Source of the DNA: Roseibium marinum
GTDB taxonomy: Bacteria; Pseudomonadota; Alphaproteobacteria; Rhizobiales; Stappiaceae
Reading direction: 5' to 3'
DNA: 64,000 bases
NCBI RefSeq assembly: GCF_002906165.1
Contig: NZ_PPCN01000001.1
Coordinates: 496,001 to 560,000 of the forward strand
Position numbers and translations under genes: made by a program
Part shown: positions 59,215 through 64,000 of the stretch, piece after piece
Position numbering within the stretch: position 1 is the stretch's first letter
Layout of the letters: each line of letters opens with the position of its first letter
Notes under the pieces: generated by a model
Told to the model about the DNA's origin: nothing
Database searches by the model: none
Seen by the model: only the letters and a program-made list of their open reading frames with translations

Positions 59215-60174
59215 CTAACGCCGCGGATGTGCCTTGTCGTAAGCGCTCAGGAGATGTGCACTGTCGATCTCCGTATAGATCTGCGTGGAGGCAAGGCTCG
59301 CATGCCCGAGCAGTTCCTGAATGGTTCTGAGGTCGCCGCCGCCCGCCAGAAGATGCGTCGCGAAAGAGTGCCGCAGCGCGTGCGGTGTGGCGCTGTCGGC
59401 AAGCCCGAGTGCGCCGCGCAGCTTCTCCATCGCCAACTGGATCAGACGCGGGTTCAGCGGCCCGCCCCGCGCGCCCAGGAACAGCGGGCCTTCCGGACCG
59501 ATCGCATAGGGGCAGAGCTTCAGGTACTGTTCGACCGCCTCGCTGACGACGGGCAGGATCGGCACGATCCGCTCCTTGCGCCCCTTGCCGACGATCCGCA
59601 AGGTCCTGGTGCCGTGCCCGGGAGCCATTTTGCCGGTGAGCGACAGGGCTTCGGAAATGCGCAGGCCGCAGCCGTAAAGCAGGGTCAGGACGGCGGCGTT
59701 GCGCGCTTCGATCCAGGCTTCGCTTTCCATGGCCAGATCGCCGCTGGTGATGCCGATGGCGTCTTTCGAGGACACCGGCTTGGGCAGGGACCGGGCCTGA
59801 CGCGGCGGACGAACCGCTGCGGAGGCGGCGGCATTCACCTCGCCGCGGCGCTCCAGAAATCTCAGGAAGGACCGGATGCCCGCCAGTCCGCGGGCAAGCG
59901 ATCGGCTCTGAACGCCCTGCCGCCTGCGGCTTGCCAGAAATCCTCGGAAGTCGGCGGGCCTGAGCGCGGCGATATCCTTGAGCGAGGGCGCGCCGCCGAG
60001 ATGCCCGGTCAGGAAGCGCAGGAATTGCCGCAGGTCGCGTTCGTAGGCAAGCAGCGTCTTGTCGGAGAGGCGCCGCTCGTCCGACAGATGGTCGAGCCAG
60101 AGTCCCACACGCTGATTGAGATCAGGCCTGGCCGTTACGAGAAGGGCATCCTTGTCTGCTGTTTGCGCGCACAT
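59215..60174 (-). CDS. xerC: Tyrosine recombinase XerC
   Basis: A 319-residue site-specific recombinase resolving chromosome dimers with XerD at dif. ATG 60174; the frame extends upstream without support. SAM-like N-terminal domain DKTLLAYERDLRQFLRFLTG, then catalytic residues Arg172 (GLRISEALSL), His265 and Arg268 (PHALRHSFATH), His291 (LGHASLAST) and Tyr300 (QIYTEID). Full length and intact. No dif site is visible nearby. Confidence 0.95.
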   Translation of the reverse strand: MCAQTADKDALLVTARPDLNQRVGLWLDHLSDERRLSDKTLLAYERDLRQFLRFLTGHLGGAPSLKDIAALRPADFRGFLASRRRQGVQSRSLARGLAGIRSFLRFLERRGEVNAAASAAVRPPRQARSLPKPVSSKDAIGITSGDLAMESEAWIEARNAAVLTLLYGCGLRISEALSLTGKMAPGHGTRTLRIVGKGRKERIVPILPVVSEAVEQYLKLCPYAIGPEGPLFLGARGGPLNPRLIQLAMEKLRGALGLADSATPHALRHSFATHLLAGGGDLRTIQELLGHASLASTQIYTEIDSAHLLSAYDKAHPRR

Positions 60175-60452
60175 GCCGTCAGTGTGACCCGGAAGCTTGT
60201 ACGGTTCGGTTAACGGGCTTGCGTATTTTATACAGGGTCTTCCTCTGTCGGCTGCAAACGCCCGGACGCCCACGCCGGGCGGTCTGCCTTTTCGCGGGCA
60301 GGATCTGTCCCTCAGGCGCTTCACATTCTGGCGTTTCGCATCGTCACGCAGGAGGCATGGAAGACCGGTGGATCAAGTGCCCTTGACGCAATGATTAAAT
60401 TCGGTAAAGATTACCTTACTAGGATATATATTACCTAATAAGGGAGTATGAA
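60175..60452. promoter_or_regulatory. Upstream region of the second ABC operon
   Basis: A 278-nt gap without a gene. TTGACG (60383-60388) with AAAGAT (60406-60411) at 17 nt is the best promoter candidate. Downstream TAGGATATATATTACCTA (60420-60437) is a partly symmetric AT-rich element, and ATTACCT occurs twice 20 nt apart; a repressor site is possible. Confidence 0.4.
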
Positions 60453-61976
60453 ATGCGAATTCCACATCCTGTTGCGTCCAGGTTCGCCGCTGCCTTCTTG
60501 ATGGGCGCGAGCCTGTCCATTCCGGCCTACGCGGAAGAGATAAATGTCGCGATTGTCGGAGAGCCGGATACATTCGACCCGATGATGTCTACCAAGGATG
60601 TGGTGAGCATCGTCACTCAGCATCTCGTCGAGACATTGTTCACCTTCGACGACACCTGGGCGGTCGCACCGCTCCTGGCCAAGGATTTGCCGGAAATCAG
60701 CGATGGCGGAAAGACCTACAAGATCGCTTTGCGCGAGGGGATCACTTTCCACGACGGCTCGGCAATGGACAGCGCCGATGTCGTCGCGTCCCTCAAGCGC
60801 TGGCTTGAGGTCGCGACACGGGGCAAGGGCGTGGCCGACAAGATCGATGACGTCGTGGCCACCGGTCCCTACGAGATTGAAATCCGCATGAATGAGGCAT
60901 ACTCGCCGCTTCTGTCTCTGCTGGCATTTTCAAACAGCGCTGCGGCGATCTATCCCGAGGAGATTCTCGGCGAAACGATTGACCAGGTCGTGGGCACGGG
61001 ACCGTATCGGCTGATCGAGCACGTGCCGGATCAATACATCCAGCTTGGCCGTTTTGACGGTTACGTTTCAAGAGAGGAAGCTTCGGACGGAGCCGCCGGC
61101 GCGCGCCAGCAGATTGCCGACGAAATCCGCTTCCTGCCGGTGCCCGATCCTAATACAAGGGTCGAAGGACTCCTGTCCGGCCAGTACGATTTCGCCGACA
61201 GCCTTCCGGCCGAATCCTATGCGCGTCTGGAAACTGCCGAAGGCGCTGAGCCGATGCTTCTGAAGCCCTTCGGCTGGCCGATCTTCGCGATCAATCACAA
61301 GGCCGGGCTGCTGACCGATCTGGAGATCCGCAAGGCGCTCCAGGCAGCGCTGCCAATCGATGACATGCTCTTCGCCGCCTTCGGCGACGACAACTTCTTC
61401 GTCGTCGACGGGCCGCTTTATCCGGAAGGCTGGGCGTGGCGCAACGATGCCGGCATCGAGAACTATAACCAGAACGATCAGGCCAAGGCCGCCGACCTTC
61501 TCAAGCAGGCGGGATATGACGGCACGCCGCTGCGAATTCTGACATCACGCCAGTACGAGTTCCATTTTAAGATGGCCGAGGTTGCGAAGGTTGCGCTCGA
61601 AGCGGCCGGCTTCAAAGTGCAGATGGACGTGGTCGACTGGGCAACCCTCGGGCAGAGGCGGAACGACCCGGCGCTCTGGGATATCTACATCACCCATTCG
61701 CCCTTCTTGCCGGAACCGGCCTTGACCAGCATGTATGCGCCGACCTCCCGGCTTGGCTGGGCCAACGAGGAAAAAGATGCCATCCTGACCGCCTTCACCA
61801 CCGAAACCGACACAGCCAAGCGGCAGGAACTGTTCAGCCAGCTTCAGGGCCAGGTCTTCGAGGATGTGGGTTTCATCAAGATCGGCGGCTTCAACGCCCT
61901 TATGGGACACAAGTCCGGCTTGACCGGTGTGACCCCGTCACCTTGGCCTTTCTTCTGGAACGCGAAAACCAACTAG
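60453..61976 (+). CDS. Peptide/nickel-type ABC transporter substrate-binding protein
   Basis: A 507-residue family 5 solute-binding protein. Signal peptide AAAFLMGASLSIPAYAEE. The mature protein has INVAIVGEPDTFDPMMSTKDV, AREGITFHDGS-like LREGITFHDGSAMDSADVVA, and SLKRWLEVATRGKG typical of DppA/OppA/amidase-linked binding proteins. It heads a DppABC-type operon; the two permeases follow after a terminator-like hairpin that would reduce their expression relative to it, a common arrangement. The ligand is unknown. Confidence 0.93.
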   Translation: MRIPHPVASRFAAAFLMGASLSIPAYAEEINVAIVGEPDTFDPMMSTKDVVSIVTQHLVETLFTFDDTWAVAPLLAKDLPEISDGGKTYKIALREGITFHDGSAMDSADVVASLKRWLEVATRGKGVADKIDDVVATGPYEIEIRMNEAYSPLLSLLAFSNSAAAIYPEEILGETIDQVVGTGPYRLIEHVPDQYIQLGRFDGYVSREEASDGAAGARQQIADEIRFLPVPDPNTRVEGLLSGQYDFADSLPAESYARLETAEGAEPMLLKPFGWPIFAINHKAGLLTDLEIRKALQAALPIDDMLFAAFGDDNFFVVDGPLYPEGWAWRNDAGIENYNQNDQAKAADLLKQAGYDGTPLRILTSRQYEFHFKMAEVAKVALEAAGFKVQMDVVDWATLGQRRNDPALWDIYITHSPFLPEPALTSMYAPTSRLGWANEEKDAILTAFTTETDTAKRQELFSQLQGQVFEDVGFIKIGGFNALMGHKSGLTGVTPSPWPFFWNAKTN

Positions 61977-61985
61977 GCCAGTCTG

Positions 61986-62023
61986 CGAGAGCCGGTGTTT
62001 CCTCCGCCGGCTCTCGTTTTTTT
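61986..62023 (+). terminator. Intrinsic terminator/attenuator after the binding-protein gene
   Basis: CGAGAGCCGG (61986-61995) pairs with CCGGCTCTCG (62007-62016), a 10-bp stem, followed by TTTTTTT (62017-62023). It is expected to let only some transcripts reach the permease genes. Confidence 0.85.
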
Positions 62024-62043
62024 CCGCGTTCAGGTGTCTTGCA

Positions 62044-62985
62044 ATGCCGTATTATCTATTCCGCCGCTTCGTCGGCATGCTGGTCGTCATCCTGATGGTT
62101 CTGACGATCGCCTTCGTGATCGTGCGGCTGGCGCCCGGCGATCCGGCCGCTTTGATGCTGGGTCCCGAGGCGACGGTCGAAGATGCGGCCGAACTCAGGG
62201 TGCGGCTCGGTCTCGACAGGCCTATCCTGATCCAGTATCTGAGCTTCGCCGCGGCGGCTTTCCAGGGCGATCTCGGCACATCGATATTCTTCAACCAGCC
62301 CGTCACCAGCATCCTGGCCGCGCGGGCCGAGCCGACGATCTTCCTGTCGCTGTTTTCGCTCACTTTCGCGTTACTCATCGCAACGCCCATCGGCATTTAT
62401 GCCGCTTACAGACGCGGTTCGTTTGCCGACCAGAGCGCGATCTCAATCGCCATGCTCGCGGCATCCGTGCCGAGTTTCTGGACCGGCCTGATGTTCCAGC
62501 GTTACCTCGCAACCGAGCTCGGCTGGTTCCCCGCCGCGGGATATGGCGAACCGGGCGCGGATTTCCTCGAACGCATGCGCCACCTGATCCTGCCGTCCAT
62601 CGTCCTCGGCATCGTTAACTCGGCGCTGATCCTGCGCTTCACCCGCGCCTCGATGCTCGACATTCTCGGTGAGGACTACATTCGTACCGCCAGATCCAAA
62701 GGCATGGGCGAGCGGCGCGTCGTGCTGCGGCACGCGCTGAAGAACGCCGCGATCCCCATCATCACCGTCATCGGCCTGACCTTCGCGCTTCTGGTCTCCG
62801 GTGCGGTGGTGACCGAACGGGTGTTTAATATTCCGGGCATGGGCAACCTCGTGGTGTCAGCCGTGCTCCGGCGGGATTATCCGGTGATCCAGGGCACGCT
62901 GATCGTCGTGGCGACGCTCTATGTCGTCATCAATCTCATCACCGACCTGCTCTACCTTCTGGTCGACAAGCGGGTGAAATACTGA
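62044..62985 (+). CDS. ABC transporter permease, DppB-type
   Basis: A 313-residue permease. YLFRRFVGMLVVILMVLTIAFV begins it; GDPAALMLGPEATVEDAAELR and the EAA loop YIRTARSKGMGERRVVLRHALKNAA (about residues 214-238) are standard. Six hydrophobic segments. It pairs with the DppC-type protein 3 nt downstream. Confidence 0.93.
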   Translation: MPYYLFRRFVGMLVVILMVLTIAFVIVRLAPGDPAALMLGPEATVEDAAELRVRLGLDRPILIQYLSFAAAAFQGDLGTSIFFNQPVTSILAARAEPTIFLSLFSLTFALLIATPIGIYAAYRRGSFADQSAISIAMLAASVPSFWTGLMFQRYLATELGWFPAAGYGEPGADFLERMRHLILPSIVLGIVNSALILRFTRASMLDILGEDYIRTARSKGMGERRVVLRHALKNAAIPIITVIGLTFALLVSGAVVTERVFNIPGMGNLVVSAVLRRDYPVIQGTLIVVATLYVVINLITDLLYLLVDKRVKY

Positions 62986-62988
62986 GCC

Positions 62989-63846
62989 ATGGCCGGAACA
63001 TCATTTGCTGGCGAGCCGAAGTTTCTAGACCTCCTGTTCTCGCGCCGCGCGGTGCCGGTGGCGCTGGCAATCTTCGTCCTTATTCTGACCCTGTGCGTGT
63101 TCGCGGGTTTTATCGCTCCCTCGGATCCCGACAGGATGTCGGTCAGAAGCCGGCTGACTCCGCCGGGCGCGGATTTCTGGCTTGGCGCCGACGCCTTCGG
63201 ACGCGATGTGTTGTCACGCCTGCTCTACGCCGGACGGGTCTCGCTTGGCATCGGGCTGGGCGTCGCGCTCATCTCGTCGGTCATCGGCATAGCGATCGGC
63301 CTGAGCGCCGGGTTCTTCAAGCGGCTCGACGGTGCGTTGTCACGGCTGATCGATGCGATGATGGCGTTTCCCGACATCCTGCTCGCCATCGCGCTGGTAT
63401 CGATCCTGGGCGGGTCGATGGTGAATGTCATCATCGCGCTGTCGATCGTCTACGCCCCCCGCATTGCGCGCATCGTCCGCGCCTCGACGCTGGTGATCCG
63501 GGAATTGCCCTATGTCGAGGCGGCGCGGGCGTTGGGATCGTCGACGCTGTCGATCATGTTCAACCATGTGCTGCGCAATATCCTGTCGCCGATCATCGTG
63601 CAGGGCACCTTCATCTTCGCCTATGCCATGCTCGCCGAGGCGGGGCTGTCCTTCCTCGGCGTCGGTGTCGACCCTTCGACCCCGACATGGGGCACGATGA
63701 TCAACGAGGGACGGCAATATATCGATCAGGCGGCTTTCCTGATTTTCATTCCGGGTATCGCGATCTCGGTCTCGGTCCTGTCGCTGCAATTGATCGGCGA
63801 CGGACTGCGGGACGCGATGGACCCGAGGCTGGCGAAGGAACTCTGA
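62989..63846 (+). CDS. ABC transporter permease, DppC-type
   Basis: A 285-residue permease. It has the DppC motif GADAFGRDVLSRLLYAGRVS and the EAA loop YVEAARALGSSTLSIMFNHVLRN. The C-terminal ISVSVLSLQLIGDGLRDAMDP is typical. The gene ends 1 nt before the amidohydrolase ATG. No ATPase gene is visible within the window; it would be expected downstream. Confidence 0.93.
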   Translation: MAGTSFAGEPKFLDLLFSRRAVPVALAIFVLILTLCVFAGFIAPSDPDRMSVRSRLTPPGADFWLGADAFGRDVLSRLLYAGRVSLGIGLGVALISSVIGIAIGLSAGFFKRLDGALSRLIDAMMAFPDILLAIALVSILGGSMVNVIIALSIVYAPRIARIVRASTLVIRELPYVEAARALGSSTLSIMFNHVLRNILSPIIVQGTFIFAYAMLAEAGLSFLGVGVDPSTPTWGTMINEGRQYIDQAAFLIFIPGIAISVSVLSLQLIGDGLRDAMDPRLAKEL

Positions 63847-63847
63847 C

Positions 63848-64000
63848 ATGGCGTTGACGCTCACCAATTTTAAGCCAGTCGGACATGTCGAAACCGCTGG
63901 GAAAATATTCATCGGCGACGACGGCAACGTCTGTGCCGAGGCGGTTGACGGTGCCGAGACCGTAGACTGCGGCGGCCGTTTTCTCTCGCCGGGCTGGTGC
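63848..64000 (+). CDS. Amidohydrolase family protein (5' end only)
   Basis: Fifty-one residues are visible before the window ends. They read as an N-terminal composite domain: FKPVGHVETAGKIFIGDDG, then VDCGGRFLSPGWC. The DCGGRFLSPGW stretch is the standard run into the metal-binding HxH of amidohydrolases such as dihydroorotase, D-aminoacylase or isoaspartyl dipeptidase. ATG 63848 has TGACATG context after the permease stop. Co-location with a dipeptide-type transporter suggests it hydrolyses the imported compound. Confidence 0.7.
   Translation, partial: MALTLTNFKPVGHVETAGKIFIGDDGNVCAEAVDGAETVDCGGRFLSPGWC

Overview
The window is a gene-dense, high-GC stretch of alphaproteobacterial chromosome. 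Gene content (SRP RNA of the short 4.5S type, dnaX-ebfC-recR, sdhCDAB, mdh-sucCDAB-lpd, an Omp19-like lipoprotein, zapE, xerC) points to the Hyphomicrobiales, and the protein flavour is most like the marine Stappiaceae (Labrenzia/Roseibium/Stappia). That placement is inference from family recognition, not a search. I see no CRISPR array, phage module, insertion sequence, rRNA or tRNA gene.

Layout. 1-7.0 kb: a yejABEF-type peptide (microcin C type) ABC importer with two tandem solute-binding proteins and a small antitoxin/PIN-toxin-like pair wedged between yejE and yejF. 7.2-13.6 kb: a small Xre regulator, a SulP anion transporter, then a minus-strand block (lytic transglycosylase, degenerate histidine phosphatase, NudC, HIT protein) and a LysE exporter. 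13.7-19.7 kb: SRP RNA with terminator, a small RHH-like regulator with a palindromic operator, dnaX-ebfC-recR interrupted by a strikingly AT-rich membrane-anchored ORF, and an EI24-type membrane protein. 19.9-25.5 kb: glutaminase, then sdhC-sdhD-sdhA-[FkbM methyltransferase]-sdhB, ending in a terminator. 25.6-35.3 kb: phospholipase D-like protein, exported MsrA, unknown protein, outer-membrane barrel, RecQ, acyltransferase, MAPEG protein, LMW-PTP-like protein without the catalytic Arg, Omp19-like lipoprotein and a DUF protein.

35.4-42.6 kb: a coherent minus-strand catabolic cluster, dctQ-dctM-dctP-FAD oxidase-[2Fe-2S] subunit-FAD/NAD dehydrogenase-RidA, with a divergent LysR regulator. It looks like TRAP import followed by a three-subunit (HcnABC/OoxAB-like) amine or D-amino acid/opine dehydrogenase, with RidA hydrolysing the imine. 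dctP carries an apparent 1-nt deletion near its 3' end. 42.7-55.4 kb: zapE, then mdh-sucC-sucD-sucA-sucB (two lipoyl domains), a LysE exporter, an exported protein, an SDR and lpd, closed by a terminator. With sdh this encodes the oxidative steps of the TCA cycle from 2-oxoglutarate to oxaloacetate. Related GTTTACG/CGTAAAC inverted repeats lie upstream of sdhC and of sucA.

55.5-64 kb: a polytopic membrane protein, a ZntR-like MerR regulator divergent from a short CDF metal transporter, two small exported proteins, XerC, and a second dipeptide-type ABC importer (binding protein, two permeases) followed by the start of an amidohydrolase cut by the window edge.
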